A stretch of DNA of 64,000 nucleotides, taken from positions 86,810 to 150,809 of the forward strand of contig SZWC01003930.1 in assembly GCA_023375785.1 (NCBI GenBank), in the 5' to 3' direction. The position numbers and the translations under genes were made by a program. The notes below the pieces were generated by a model. It did not search any database, was not told the DNA's origin, and saw nothing but the letters and a program-made list of their open reading frames with translations. Shown here one piece after another: positions 32,722 to 45,309 of this stretch (the first letter of the stretch is position 1; the number at the start of each line of letters is the position of its first letter). Source of the stretch: Penium margaritaceum (taxonomy: Eukaryota > Streptophyta > Zygnematophyceae > Desmidiales > Peniaceae).

Positions 32722-34829
32722 TTGTAGACATTAAGAAAAACCACTGTTTATCACTCAATCCTTATTCACCAAGAAACATACCTTTCACAAATTACTTAAA
32801 GTTCAGCAAGAAAATGAACAATGAAATATCATATGATACTTCTTCCTATTTGTAGGTCTTTCAAAAAAGCATTTGCTGCTTTGAAGATTCCCCATGACAA
32901 GAAAACACTGATATCTTTCGTCATTAAAACTCTGTTTGGAACCTTGTTCCCTTAAACCCTATGAGTATAACAAGAACATCTATTTCTAGCTTTTCAGGTG
33001 ATCACTTCCTACATTTCACATCTCCATTCACAAAAAAGACACATGGTTGAACACAACTACAATACTGGCTAGAAATGTACATTATCTTTCCATTCTACAT
33101 CAAAATCTAAAGTCAGAGTAGACCACCAGCGGGTCAAGTTCATCTTTTGCACCCTTTGAAGCGAATTTCATGCCACACTCATTAGGCAGTCAAGAAAAAT
33201 CTTGCCGCTCGTGCGGCGGTCCACAAATCAACCAGCCACATGAGAGACAAGATTCCTTTGTACATGCAACACAGTTAGAAGTAGCCATGCCATCAACTGT
33301 CAACAGCCTCCATCTTCCACCATCCAATGGTTAGGTATTGGGCTTCACCTGTCCGAGTTCGGTTTGTGGACAAGTCCCATGCCGTGCAGACAAGTCCCGT
33401 GCCATGTCAGTGCTAATATCTTCTAGCCATTTACTGCGGATGATCCTTGGATCATAAAAGTGCATGACATCTTGTTGCTCACAAAAAGAAAAAGAAAAAA
33501 CATCACTGGCGTAGTGTTTCTGCCATCTTATCCGCGACACTTTTCAAGAAGTCGCCAATCATTGATCTACGACATCAACTGTGCACATGCATTTTTTTCC
33601 ACTCGTGCACTTGTGTTGTAGTCCTTGTTTCTCATGTGGTGTTGGATGCACACTTCAACAAACACACACCGCATACACTTCTCTTCTGGACAGGGGGGGG
33701 GGGGGGGGGGGGGGGGGACGGGTGGTACTGGATTCTGGAACCCGATCCCCCACTCCCCCCTCCGCCCCGCCATCACCCACTAAAGAGTATAGTATGAGTC
33801 TATGTGGAAGTGAAATATTTGCAGTACACTGCGGAAGAAATTTGCACAGTCGCATACGTTCCCCACATACACTGCATGGGGTTGAAGATGGGAATGGCGG
33901 GGGGTGGAGCAGAGGAGGAGGGGGAGGAGGAGAGGTGAGCAAACCTGCAAAAAAGCTCTGAAGCTACTATTTTCCTTGGTATGTCTCGCAACCAGACATT
34001 TGCAACTTTGACCATTGAAAAAAGTCATGCATAGCCCAATGTGAATAAAGAGATCTACAAACAGGAACGTTTAACATGTCTGACACATTGCATGTCTTAT
34101 AGCATTACTATTATTCAAGAAACAAGTACAAAATATGTCAAATGTATGTATGAGTCTTCAATTCCATTCGTACTTTCATGTTCGGACAGCATTTCTCAAA
34201 TGATTTCATGAAAGTTCAAGAAATGTTTTTTATGTACTCATCCAAGAATCAATTAGAAAAGGAACCTTCACATAATTGTATGAAAAATGGTTTCATCCAT
34301 GTTACTAGAACCGATGTGAAACAAACAAAAATTCCTAGAAAGAAGAATCAGTTTGAGATGCCATTGTATGAAGTGTGAATAACAACACTGATGTTTCTGT
34401 GTTTTGGAAGGTGCTTGTAACCTTCCATAGTATAGGAATTGCATGTAAGGAAATTGCAGACAAGGTTTCAATGTATGGCTAGATGTGCACTGTTTGAGGA
34501 ATTGTATGAGTTTGGGGCGATTGGCTCTAAATGCATCTGAGGAGCTCATAGCAGAGAAAATAAGGCTTCCTAAGACGGCAAAGTTTAATGAGGTTTATCA
34601 GGACAACCAATCGGTGCTATTGTAAGGGTAAAACTAAGGCGTTGCAGAAGTTGCAGGGCAGGTACCAAAACTACTAGATGCATGAGCTTCTTACAACTTT
34701 TTAAGCAATCATATGGTTCAACATTTGGGTTTTAAAACCAAACAGAAGGTGTTTGAAGGAAAATTTGACAGCCGACTTCAGATATATGGAATTCCTAAAC
34801 CTCTCTGACTGAAACTTGAAGATCTCAGG
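32722..34829. other. No gene seen; contains 25-nt poly-G
   Basis: AT-rich sequence with no coding trace before the protease-like signal of the gypsy pol near 34835. A run of 25 G lies at 33693-33717. Open frames on either side of it are low-complexity. Part may be internal sequence of D between gag and pol. Confidence 0.5.
33693..33717 (+). repeat. Poly-G tract (25 nt)
   Basis: 25 consecutive G in otherwise AT-rich sequence. Confidence 0.95.
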
Positions 34830-36570
34830 ATGAAATGGTTCAGAGAACTTGCATAACGAGAGACCACAAAATCATCGCCGGACAAGATTTTGTGCACCAA
34901 CAAAATTTGCATGTAGATTGGAGTAGCAGAGTAATCTACATCAGCATTATTGGTAGAATAAGATGTCTGCCTCTGATCAAGCGACCCATGACACAATGGC
35001 AGTTACGGGAAGTAGAAGAGGTGGAAGTAGCAGAGGAACTTACAATAATGGCAAAACACTAGCCAATATTGTTGGAAGTTGCCAAGATGTATCTGCAGCG
35101 TGGAGCATTAGCATGGCTAGTCCACATAGGATGAAGGGAAGCGGAAGAAGTTAAAGCAACAGATTTAGACCACATCAATCTCGACACCTTACAGATTTGC
35201 AGCCATTTTGGAGGAGTTTATATTTCTTTTTAAATGATTTTGCAATGGGTTCTCCCGAAAACCTGCCCTGAGAGTTACCTCTACAACGAAGCATCAATCA
35301 CCAAAGAGACTTTAAATGGGACAGTAGACCGATATTCAAAGGGGCCTATCAAATGAGCGACCACAAGCTAACAAAACTCAAGCAGTAGCTGGAAAAGGTG
35401 TTTGGTCAGGGGTTCCTCAGGCCATCGACGCCACCCTACGTAACACATATCCTTTTTGTATGAAGAAAACCGGCAAGACACATATGTGTGTAGACTACAT
35501 GGCATTTAAAGACATCACAATCAAGAACCGATACCCTCTCCTGTGACCAGAGGAACCTTTTGACCAACTATACATGGCAAGATTTCTGACCAGAATTGAC
35601 TCATACAGCAGCTAACATCAGATCATGGGATTTGATAAGGACTTCCAAAATGCAACATTTACACCAGATACAGGTACTTGGAGTTCAGGGTTATGCCATT
35701 TGGACTCACAAATGTCCCTGGAAAAGTTTCAAGAATTATAACATAACATTTTGGGTCATACTTGATGATTTTGTTGTCGTGTACCTTGACAACATCCACG
35801 TGTACTGCTGCACCCCGGAGAAGCATAATGGAAATTTCCACAACTTTGTCAAGATTTCACAGAGAAGTAAACTTAATGAAAAACTCTCAGAGTGCAGATT
35901 TAGTCTGCATTTGATTGAGTTCTTGGAACACATGATCAGCAGCGGATGGATCACCATCAACCTAAGGAAAGTACAGGTGGTTACTGAATGGCCAACACTA
36001 ACCAAATTTTGGGGCGTATCGATGTTTTTTGAATTCTGTAACTTGTACTGTAGATTTGTGGAGGACTACACCCGAGTGTTGGTGTCTCTCTTTGATCTCA
36101 CTCGTAAGACCACTGAGTGGAGTTGGGGGGACTGCGAAAAAGAAGCTTTGAACACTTTAAGAAACACTACGATCTTGGTGCTACCCTTTCTATTGGAGGA
36201 TCCAACGATAGATTATGTTGTGGCCACCAAAATGTCTGATCTAAAAGTTAGAGCACTTCCCCCCAAGACAACAGCGGAGGAGAACAAATTGTCATGTATA
36301 TGTTACAAAACATTAATAGGATGAAACTCATTTACACAGTGCACAAGAAAAAATTCCTTGCAGTTGTGGACGCGTTCAGGACATGGCAGTGTTAGCTCCA
36401 ATTCCGACTGTACATTTTTCAAACCGGCCACAACGCAATCAAATTCATCAAGATTCAGCCAAATTCTAGCCATCAACAAAGTGAATGGATGGAGTTCCTT
36501 CTTTCCAAATTTGACTATGACATTGAGTATTGACCCGGAAAAACAAATCCCACAGATGCTCTGAGTTGGT
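34830..36570 (+). pseudogene. Gypsy pol (D): protease end, RT, RNase H
   Basis: Plus-strand blocks: IIAGQDFVHQQNLHVDW (end of protease, 34870-34925); PIFKGAYQMSDHKLTKLKQ and MCVDYMAF...IKNRYPLL (RT start, 35330-35545); IMGFDKDFQNATF; VVYLDNIHVYC (RT active site, where YLDD is expected); HMISSGWITIN; VTEWPTLTKFWGVSMFFEFC and YTRVLVSLFDLTRKT. RNase H follows with YTVHKKKFLAVVDAFRTW, KFIKIQPNSSHQQSEWMEF and PGKTNPTDAL to about 36560. Order and motifs are Ty3/gypsy. The second RT Asp is Asn (codon 35791-35793). Frameshifts near 35455 and 36330 and several stops kill it. Linking it to the LTR at 22.9 kb is inference from order and orientation. Confidence 0.82.
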
Positions 36571-37724
36571 GATCAGACCTGATGATTCAGTTTAACATGT
36601 TGCTAATCAAACGAGACCCGTATCTCACAAGGCTGTTTGGAAAGGGTTACGCGGAGTTTGGCGGTTACAAAAAGACCAAGTTTTGGTCTGACAAATCCTA
36701 GTGGTGATGGGAACTCACTCGTCAGGTCTTCATACCACCAAAAAGTGCTACGCTACCAAAAACTATGATGAATTATAGTGGTGGAATACTATGGAACAGG
36801 TCCAGGGTGACACTTTGGCAAGGAAGATATGGAGACCAGTGTGGAGACATTTTGTTAATTGTGCGATGCCTATCAGCAGCAGTTATCTTGATGCAGTGAG
36901 CCATCATGACTGCTCCAAGCACTCCCTGGTCTGACAGTGCCGTGGGTCGAAATCAGCATGAAATTCATTACAATATTCCGTGATACTTTGGAGGGTTATG
37001 ACGCCGTCCTCGTGGTGGTGGAAATATTTTCCAAATTGTTACATTTCATACAAAATCACCACCAATCTAAAAGAAGGATCAGCATGACTATTTTTAAACC
37101 AGATCGCTTAACTACACGATGTGCCACATACCATCATCAATGACTGAGACAGCCACTTCATTAGCCATTTTTTACGTGCATTGTTGACGCGTAACAGCAG
37201 TCGGCTCAAGGTATCAACAATGTTTCATCCTCAAACCAAAGGAAAAAACAAGTACAGCAATAAAAGAATGGACCAAATCCTCTGCACTCAATGTGACCCG
37301 TACGACACTGAGTGGACAGCAAAACTTTCATCTGCAAAACTTGCATACAACTCCACAACTTCCACCACAATTGGTAAAATTCCTGTTTGAGGTAGTTCAC
37401 ACCAAGCTTCCCGCCACACCAGCAGGAATCCAGAGCAAGAGTAATATCCCCACGGTCAAAGTTTACCAGCGGCAATCCTCCAGTGTTTGGGAAGAAAATG
37501 CCAGAATCTTACAATGACACAAGCAGCTATGAAGTGAGCAATGGATGGACATCGCAGTGACAATGTATTTAACGCTGGGGATGGCATTACAGTAAGCTCA
37601 GAAACTAACATCAAACAACATGCAAAAGAGTTTGTAAAGCTCAAACCTCAATGCTAGGGCCCAATGGTGATTGATCAAATGTAAACTCCAGTCATCACCA
37701 ACTTTGCTTGCCAAACAGTATGAA
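36571..37724 (+). pseudogene. Gypsy integrase (D)
   Basis: The integrase core reads PWVEISMKFITIFRDTLEGY and AVLVVVEIFSKLLHFI (36940-37060), where WxxxSMDFI and VVVDxFSK are expected; both the first Asp (Lys here) and that of VVVD (Glu here) are changed. LTRNSSRLKVSTMFHPQTKG and WTAKLSSAKLAYNSTTSTT follow (37180-37370). A trace of the C-terminal region (AKEFVKLKPQC, GPMVIDQM) is readable to about 37685. No chromodomain is reached because copia fragment E begins near 37725. Confidence 0.75.
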
Positions 37725-39904
37725 GATCCACCGAGTCTTCCACAGCAGCAAAGCTCAAGGCAATGCAAAGCAACAACGACAGAGAGTATAAAGCATGCAA
37801 GGTCAGGTTGCGGCAACACGGGATCAACCACCAGTCCACAACGCCCTACATGCCGCAAAGCAATGGTGTGGCGGAGCGGATGAATCAGACCATCTTTGGC
37901 ATGGTCCGTAGCATGCTCTTTGATGCGAAACTCCCACCACGGTTCTGGGCAGAAGTTGCAAGGAAGGCATGCTATCTTTTCAACCTGACTCCTGCGGTTG
38001 GTCTGGGTAGGCGCGACAAGAAAAGGGGAAAGCAACAGATTATGCCACAAGAGTTGTGGTCAGGGAAGAAGCCGGATGCCTCACACCTGAATTGTTTTGG
38101 CTGCACCGGATTGGTGAAGGTCCAGGCAGGAGAGACGCAACGGCGATCTTGGACACAGAGTTGGAGACTTCTGGGGCCTCTGAGACGAGCTTGGAGGCCA
38201 GTGGCTCTTCACAAACGGAAAACTTAACTTCAGGGCAGCCAGAAACATAGGAGCAACAAGAAAGCAAACATCCACCAGCAATGTAGTATCCCAACACACG
38301 GTAAGGAAAGCAAACTCCAAAGTATAACGCTGACACCGGAAGCTGGACTGGGCTGAGCTGGTCCTGTTTGGCCCGGGGAGAGCCGCTCACTGTGGCTAAG
38401 GCACTGGAAAGGCCCAATGCGGCCAAGTGGAAGGATGTGGTGAACAGTGAGCTTGCATTCATCGAAGAAAATGGCACATGGGTGCTGGTGGACAGACCCG
38501 GTAACATTCACGTGGTGGGTTCAAAGTGGGTGCTCAGGCTAAAGCGGAAGCAAGATGATAGCATGGACAAGTACAAGATAAGGATCGTGGCGAATCGATT
38601 CTCAAAGTGCACGACATCTGAGTACAATGAGACCTTTGCACTGGTCCTCATGTTTACCTCCATCAGGTCCTTGCTTGCCGTTGCTGTTGGCAAAGACCTT
38701 GGGATCCACCAGATGGATGTGAAGACAGCTTTCCATTACGGAAAACTCAACAAGAAGGTGCAAATAGAGGTACCGGAAGGTGTCAAAGCACCCAAGGGTA
38801 GGTTGTAAAAGCTGGTGAAGGTATTGTACGGGCCGGATATGGGAGAAGGAAATGGATGTTTTCATAGGTGTGCTCTCCTTTGCGAGCTACAAAAACAACC
38901 CTAGTGTCTATGGGTGGGAGGATTAGCATGGATTGCTGCTTGTGGAATTTTATGTTGACGACTTGATTGTGTGCTCTTCCTCTCATGATGCCCTTGCAAA
39001 ACTCAGGAAGCAGCTGATTAGTAGGTTCAAGATGAAAAACATGGGTCCTCTTGAGTACTTTCTCAGGATTGCCATTCACCGCAACCGCAATGCAGGCACC
39101 ATCGAGCTAGACAAGGTACATCATGGACTTCTTGAAGAGCCCCCATGCCCTTAGACTGCAAGCTCTCCTCCTCCATTTTACCAAGAGACAAGGCAGACCG
39201 GCGGGAGATGCAAACCATTCTGTACCAGTCCGCCGTTGGGAGCCTTATGTATGCGATGGTCGGGATGCGACCTGAAATTGCTTGTGTGGTGGGCCAGTTG
39301 AGCAGGTTTGTGGCCAACCCTGGGTCAGAACACCGGCAAGCCATGAAGCCAGTTTGTTGCTACCCAAAAAGAATTGGCATGTGGGACTTTGGTTTGGAGG
39401 TTTAGAAGGATGAGACTTGTTGCAACTAATGTGCTACAACGACACAGACTCGGGAGGGCGGATTGATGACAGGAAGTCCACCTCAGGATTTGTCTTCCAT
39501 TTCAACGGTGGTGCGGTCTTGTGGGCGAGCAAGAAGCAAGACTGCGTTTCGCTTTCTACTGTTGAGGCAGATTACATTGCTCTCTCCAAAGTTTGCAAGG
39601 AAACATAGTGGCTTTGCAATTTTCTTCATAAGATCAAGGCACCACAAGAGGAAGCAACGGTCATCTGCACCAACAACTAGAGTGCCATCGGCATGGCAGA
39701 GGGCGACATGATCTCGCAAAGTACAAAACACATCAACATTTGGTGCCACTACTCACGTGACGTTGTCGCCAAGGGTGTCGTGGAACTGGAGCAGGTCGTA
39801 ACCAAGAAAATGCTTTTGGACTTCTTAACAAAGCCAGTAAACAGTGACTTGCATGTTGTCAGCGCTCGAGGGATGGGCATGGTAATCTCAAGAGATGAGA
39901 ACTA
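37725..39904 (+). pseudogene. Copia E: integrase, RT, RNase H (5'-truncated)
   Basis: The trace begins in the middle of integrase: SNNDREYKACKVRLRQHG (37769), where SDNGGEY is expected, so the catalytic Asp is Asn; then YMPQSNGVAERMNQT and FWAEVARKACYLFNL. RT runs from about 38368 (WVLVDRPGNIHVVGSKWVL, YNETFALVLMFTSIRSL, MDVKTAFHYG) through an intact FYVDDLIVCSS (38948-38980) to MRPEIACVVGQLSRFV (39260). RNase H follows (YNDTDSGGRIDDRKSTSGF, SKKQDCVSLSTVEADYIA) and ends near 39904. Gag and protease are absent, so it is truncated on insertion or by later deletion. At least four frameshifts. Same family as F at 52.8-54.8 kb. Confidence 0.82.
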
Positions 39905-40146
39905 AAGACCAAGACAACTGACTTGCACAAACACAACACAGAGCTACGGGCTCATGCAAAAGAAACCTACAACAGCAGGTGGCATGAGGTGCATGGGAGA
40001 TATTGTTGTTCTTCTATGCCCCATGGCCACTACAATTGCTCAATGGACAACTTGGGCATGCAGTGCGCCTTTGGAGTAAGTCCCCTAAACCTTGTTTGTG
40101 GTACAATTCCAAGCAAGACACTAGAAGTTTAGTGCATTTGAGAGCA

Positions 40147-40697
40147 TGTTGGATTTAGAAAAAACAGGTCCTGCAATCAAGCCTTGATGTGTGTAGGAAG
40201 GGTTTTGACCTTCTTGCACAAGGAAAGTTTCCTAGACATTTCTCCATGCATGACGAGGATGTGCCACTTGGCCGTCACTGGATGCGCCAATTGGTGAGCT
40301 GGTGAGGTGGTGTAGAGTGGCCACCCCCAAAAGTGCCACTACCCACACACCTTGGAAGCTAGGCCTAAGACTATGTATACCAGGCTTATTCCCCATTCTA
40401 AGTACACAATCTGGTCTTAGATCCTCCTCACAGATCTGTCCAACTAAGGAACAGTGTAAGGAAGACACTGGTTGGTCTATGCCGCAGGAGTCAAGTCTCT
40501 GACTAGCACCTCGTGCATCAGTGACCAAGTGTTAAGTCGACACAGTTGCTAGCAAGTGATTACCAAGGAGCTGCTCAGTGTGGAACCGTGATATCCAGGG
40601 TGATATATTCTCCTAGCTGAAATGCTAGGAGCGGATGGCAGAAGCTATTGTGTCGGCCCTGTTTTCTAGTCCGTTTGCCTCAAGCCGGTTGACAACG
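40147..40697 (+). repeat. 3' LTR of copia E
   Basis: Aligns over its whole length with 54230-54780 (blocks AACAGGTCCTGCAATCAAGCC, GGATGCGCCAATTGG and GAGCTGCTCAGTGTGGAA). The two homologies continue upstream into the 3' untranslated region. TGTTGGA at 40147 is a plausible LTR start, but no polypurine tract is evident. Confidence 0.6.
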
Positions 40698-41723
40698 TCA
40701 GCCATACTGCTCAAGTCAGTTAATGATAGACTCAACAACTCCCAAAAGTGTGCAAAAGCTCAAAATTGCTCTATGAGCACGTCTAAGTGCACGTGGAAGA
40801 CTCCTATGTGGTAGAGTATGTGGTCAAGGAGGACCACCTGAGCTTGGACCTTGACAAAGAGCACAACATTGACAACAGTGATGACGATATGGATCGCGAC
40901 CGTTTTCATCGTCATGTGACGAACTTGAATAACTCGGTCAAGAGGGACAAGGCATCTGCCGGATTATATGTATTCAATGATAGTAGAAAGATTTCTAGCA
41001 ATAGCAATGGAATCAAAAGCAGTCATGCGGGAAGTTGTTATGAGCAAAAGCCAAATGATGCTACAAGAAAGGAAATTTGTGCCAACCTTTTGAGGCTTGC
41101 GCATTTTGTTGCCGAGGTGGTGGGACGACTCAAGATCAGCACCAACGGTGGAGGTGTGATACCGTTCCTACAATATGACTGCAGCGGGATAGACCCACAC
41201 CCACTCAAGCGTTGTCGCTGAGAGTAGCTTCCAGTAGAAGATGGGAATCCTGGAGGAATACACACAAACCATGCATTCCTCTAGTGGGTGAAGGTGCAGG
41301 TATGACGTGAGGCCCTTCAAGCTAGCGTCCATGCTCTAAAAAATCATAGTTGAAGTTCAAACTTGTCATCCTACTAGCCCACGTCAGACACAGCATCATG
41401 GATCTTGACCATGATTGCCAGCTGTAGCGTTTGCCTGCTTGTGAGGCAACTCACCAATGCATGGACCTTGATAAGGAATTATAGAGTGTAACCTAGGTGT
41501 GGGTGTAACAAGGATCGCAGTATGCTGAAGGTGTACATGCCACCAATGTTGGCAGCAAGGACTTGCCTGCCTTGCCGACATTGGGGTCGATCATAAACAT
41601 GTTATTTCTCCACAGCATGGACTTCTTCTTGCCGTGAATCTTACCGACTACCTTAATCACATGTTGCATGTTCTGTGTGTGTGCAAGGCTCCACTCAGTT
41701 AGTGTGATGACCTTGATACAACG
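40698..41723 (+). other. Unassigned; 144-codon ORF at 40787-41221
   Basis: The open frame is acidic at first (VVKEDHLSLDLDKEH, NSDDDMDRDRFHRHV) and then contains CANLLRLAHFVAEVVGRL. It lies between the E LTR and the gag of gypsy G and could be the N-terminal part of that gag or a separate small ORF. No family recognised. Confidence 0.3.
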
Positions 41724-42345
41724 TTGCTTGAAGACAAGATCTTCATGTACGTGGTCAAAGACGGGGGTACACAGCAGCCACACCTTGAGTCGCATTCCAT
41801 GTCGTGGAAGGCTTTTTGTACTCTCATGCGCAAGAAGTGTATTGAACACAAGGAGGCACAATGTGCCTTCTTCAAGATAAAGGACTTCAAGAAAGTGGGT
41901 AGCTCGCTCAACGCTTACTTGAGCAAGTGTTTTCTACTCACGGAGGAAGCCAAAAGCTTCACCAAAAGCGATGGGACTCAGATCTTCAAGTTTTGGGAGT
42001 GCTTGCTGCTAGAGTACTTGCGTGATGGTCTTGAGATTGAGGAGCTGAAGGATAAGACCACAATGATGGCAATGGGCCAGACTTGGACAAGCTCAAAGGC
42101 TTTGCATGAGTACATGAGTGAAGTACATTCCATGAATCTGAAGCACTTCTCGCATGCACAAAAAAACATATATTCACATGGACATTGCAGGGGCTAGAGG
42201 GACATGGCCAAGGGAAAGCAACCTGCAAACCATCCTTTCAGGAAAACTTACCCACTGAGACTTGCATCCTTGGAAATGATGCATGATCAAACATGCTTGG
42301 TGTTGGCCACACCGGCCACTATGCAGCATTTGTATGGCGTAGTGC
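41724..42345 (+). pseudogene. Gypsy G: gag and remnant zinc knuckle
   Basis: The open frame 41724-42197 has the layout of a retrotransposon capsid domain: SWKAFCTLMRKKCIEHKE, then SLNAYLSKCFLLTEEAK, then LLLEYLRDGLEIEELKDKT, matching the W-x-F / F-x-x-L / GL pattern of gypsy gag. About 100 bp further, a GHTGHYAAF string in another frame (42300-42330) looks like the second half of a CCHC knuckle. Pol of the same orientation follows from 42.5 kb, so I treat them as one element. Confidence 0.62.
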
Positions 42346-44115
42346 TTGTTGGAAGTAGCCTCAAAGCAATGAGCTTGATCAGGTTTGTTGTACATTAAGT
42401 TGAAAATTTTGACATAATCATATTCAAAGGCTAGAGGGTGCAAGCCAAGTTTTCACGTGGCAGCAAGATGTGGACTTGAGTGGGTGAATCATGGGAATTG
42501 TAGGGCCCTCTATACCAATCCATTGTTTACCACAAATTCAACTGTCCTTTTTCATGTATAGTCACTCGGAAGGGTGGAGGCAACATGACAATGTAGTTCA
42601 AAGAATGCGTAGCTGGTACTCGTGGGAATGTAATAGATGAAACCAGGGAGCATGACTCATCTGTTTTCCTTGAATTTATCCAGCAAGAGGGCCAGAAGCA
42701 CAGGCCACTGATTGGTGTAGTTGTCATTAGTGAAAACCGTATGCTACCGATGACTGAAACTTATACATTTTACATTCAAGGATACACATAGAGTGTCACA
42801 TTGAAGGTACTCAACCTTCTTGACCTGTTTGATGTGGTGCAAGAGGATCCATAGTTCCGTGAAAAGAAGGCTCTAATTTACTTTTAATTAAGGAGCTTGA
42901 TCTTTTTGAAAGGGGTTGTGTCCCTTCACGTTGATTCTGAGTACAAAGCTATCACCGACCCGGCCTAAATTCCATGCCAACGTTTCTGCAATGAAGGTTA
43001 AGAGACATTTTTAACAAGGTTCTCTATAACTTATAGCTCAGCCATAGAAAGTGGAGGGAGACCTGAATGAAGCAATGCAAAAAAAATAATAGATATCTAT
43101 TGGAGGACCTCTTGGATGTATTTTAAGATCCACAATCTGGGATTTCACTAGAACAAAGCATGGGCTACACAATTCCACTGCATCTATAGACAACTACTGC
43201 AATCACATCCATGTATCACCTTAGACTGGCAGAAATATGAGAGGCGGGATGCCAAATGAAAAAAAGCATTGCAAGAGGGAAGATCGAGCCAAGTAGCATG
43301 CCGTAGGATGCGTTGATCCTTTAAAAACAAATAATGGTGGTTTATGCATATGTGGGGAGGACCGTGCATTGAAGAAGATGAACGTGAAACACTGATCCCC
43401 CTTATTGCGGGTCAAGGACCTGTTTGACCAACTACTAAGGACAAAATGCTTTTCTTACTTGGATTTGTTTTAAGGTTACTATCAAATCCACATCATACAT
43501 GATGATGCTTCAACAACATCGTTTTGAAAAATCATGGGACACTATCAATTCCAGGTTTTATGCTTTGGGATAACGAACATCCCTCCAGCCTTCCAAGGAG
43601 AAATGAGCTTAACGCTTGCCAATGAACTTGCTCATTCTGCCTTGGATTACCTGGACAATATCCTAGTTTTATTGACATAAATGGAAGAGCAAATAGAATA
43701 GCTGCATACAGTCCTTGTAATCCTTCAAGAGCAGAAATTCTATGGGAAATTTTCTAAATGCAACTTTGTACAAGATGATCTTGAATATCTTAGACAGCTA
43801 GTCAACATAGACAGTATCTGTGTCAACTGACGACAGGTGCAAACTGTGGTGGATTGGTCGCATCCAAAACAAGTTGAGCATATGAGGCCAGTCCTTGGTC
43901 ATGAAAGATTGGCAAACTATTCTTAATAGTTTATGCAAGGGCATTTGACCCATGTAGCTCCGCTAATGAGGCTCATGGAAAAAGACGTACATTGGGAATG
44001 GCTATCTCATAGAAAGAGCAATTTTGCCAAATTCAAAAAGCTACTATATAGGGTGCCTGTCTTAGCTGTACCACATCCATTCCAATTGTGGCAGGTATGA
44101 TGTGTTGCATTGGTA
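42346..44115 (+). pseudogene. Gypsy G: protease region and reverse transcriptase
   Basis: The first kilobase is badly decayed; ELDLFERGCVPSR near 42900 resembles the region before RT. RT proper: VKDLFDQLLRTKCFSYLDL, GYYQIHIIHDDAS, IMGHYQFQVLCFGITNIPPAF, LDYLDNILVLL (active site, YLDD expected; second Asp is Asn at 43657-43659), KFSKCNFVQDDLEYLRQLV, VQTVVDWSHPKQVEHMRPVL and VPVLAVPHPFQL (44055-44090). Reading breaks within the start of RNase H, near GIGAVL, where another sequence is inserted. Confidence 0.8.
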
Positions 44116-44855
44116 GTAGGAATTAGAGCTAAGGGTCCACACCAGTTTGGAATTGCGATTATAAGAATTGGACCGGAATTGCTGTTCCGGTTCCAGGTCA
44201 GAGTCAAAACTAAGATTCTGGGTCCGGAACCTCAATTCCTTATGTAAGTATGATTCTATACCTGGTTCCATTGTAGAACTTGATTTTTGTATGTGAAAAT
44301 GAGAATGTGTTTCAGCCCTTGCTGATTTTGGCAGTATTTTTTTGACCAAGCTCATGCTGTTGGTTGGCCTGACAATTTTTCACAATGTAAACCCATGGTT
44401 TCCTTACGTGGAGTCCTTGGATGCCACAACAGCGGCTGTAACCATCCACCCCCTCCCCACTTTCCCCTTCCCTGCCATCACTTCATGCATAATTGTGGCT
44501 AGAGTTTCATAATTGATGGTTCAAATGCATGAACATGTTAGTTCATGTGCTTGAAATATAGCACATTAGGCGTTTCCATGGCAGGTTACAAGCTTTGGCA
44601 TTGGAGCCACAGACTTGGAATCAAGCTTTAGACACAACCAATGGAAAATTTCCAAGAGATGTTACCTAATTCTATCTACAAGGGGATCAGAACATCTTTT
44701 GTCCGATACATTTTACATTTAGAGCTCAACATCCCTCCAGTCTATATGCCCACATGATCCAAGGTCACCGAATCATGATTCCATGAGGGCTCTAGATTTT
44801 TGGAAGTGGAACCGCGATTCTGGTTCTAGAACTGGAATCATGACCTCACTTGGAG
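44116..44855. mobile_element. Inserted MITE-like element, GGAATTCC/GGTTCC words
   Basis: RNase H coding stops near 44115 (CATTGGTAGTA) and resumes near 44853 (CTTGGAGCAGTC); these correspond to the same GIGAV codons, suggesting a short target duplication. The outer 150 bp on each side are full of degraded GGAATT, GATTC and GGTTCCAG words in both orientations; the middle (44340-44640) is unrelated AT-rich sequence. No ORF. Terminal inverted repeats could not be placed exactly. Confidence 0.55.
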
Positions 44856-45165
44856 CAGTCTCCATATAGAATGGTCATTCAGTTGCGTATGAGAGTCGGA
44901 AGCTCATCCCAACAAGGATGTCATATGCAATTGGGGGTCAACGATAGTGGTGCACACTTTCAAGATGTGGGGTTGCTACCTCAAGGTCGGTGAGGTGGGC
45001 GTGACAGTCGTGACCGGCCACAAGCCGTTGGTGCTTTCCTAGACACAACCAAACCTGTCAAGCCTACAGGGACATTGGATTTAATGTTTGAGCCACTTGT
45101 CTGTTACGTGCAAGCATCGGCCAAGACGCATTTACGCAGCCTATCCAGTGAACCAAGAGCCTACA
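44853..45165 (+). pseudogene. Gypsy G: RNase H remainder
   Basis: Beyond the insertion the frame gives HSVAYESRKL, then in other frames VVHTFKMWGCYL and VTVVTGHKPLV (TDHKPL expected; the catalytic Asp is Gly), followed by PNLSSLQGHW. These are the end blocks of gypsy RNase H. Confidence 0.75.
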
Positions 45166-45309
45166 GACATGAAAGTAACCACAGACATTAGTGCGTATTT
45201 TATGGCCATTGTGACAAGTCCAGTGCAAACACTAGACCCTCCTACCCGTACGTGGTAACCACCGCACACGTGCAGGGGGGAGTTCTGCATACAGGATCCA
45301 GATAGAATT

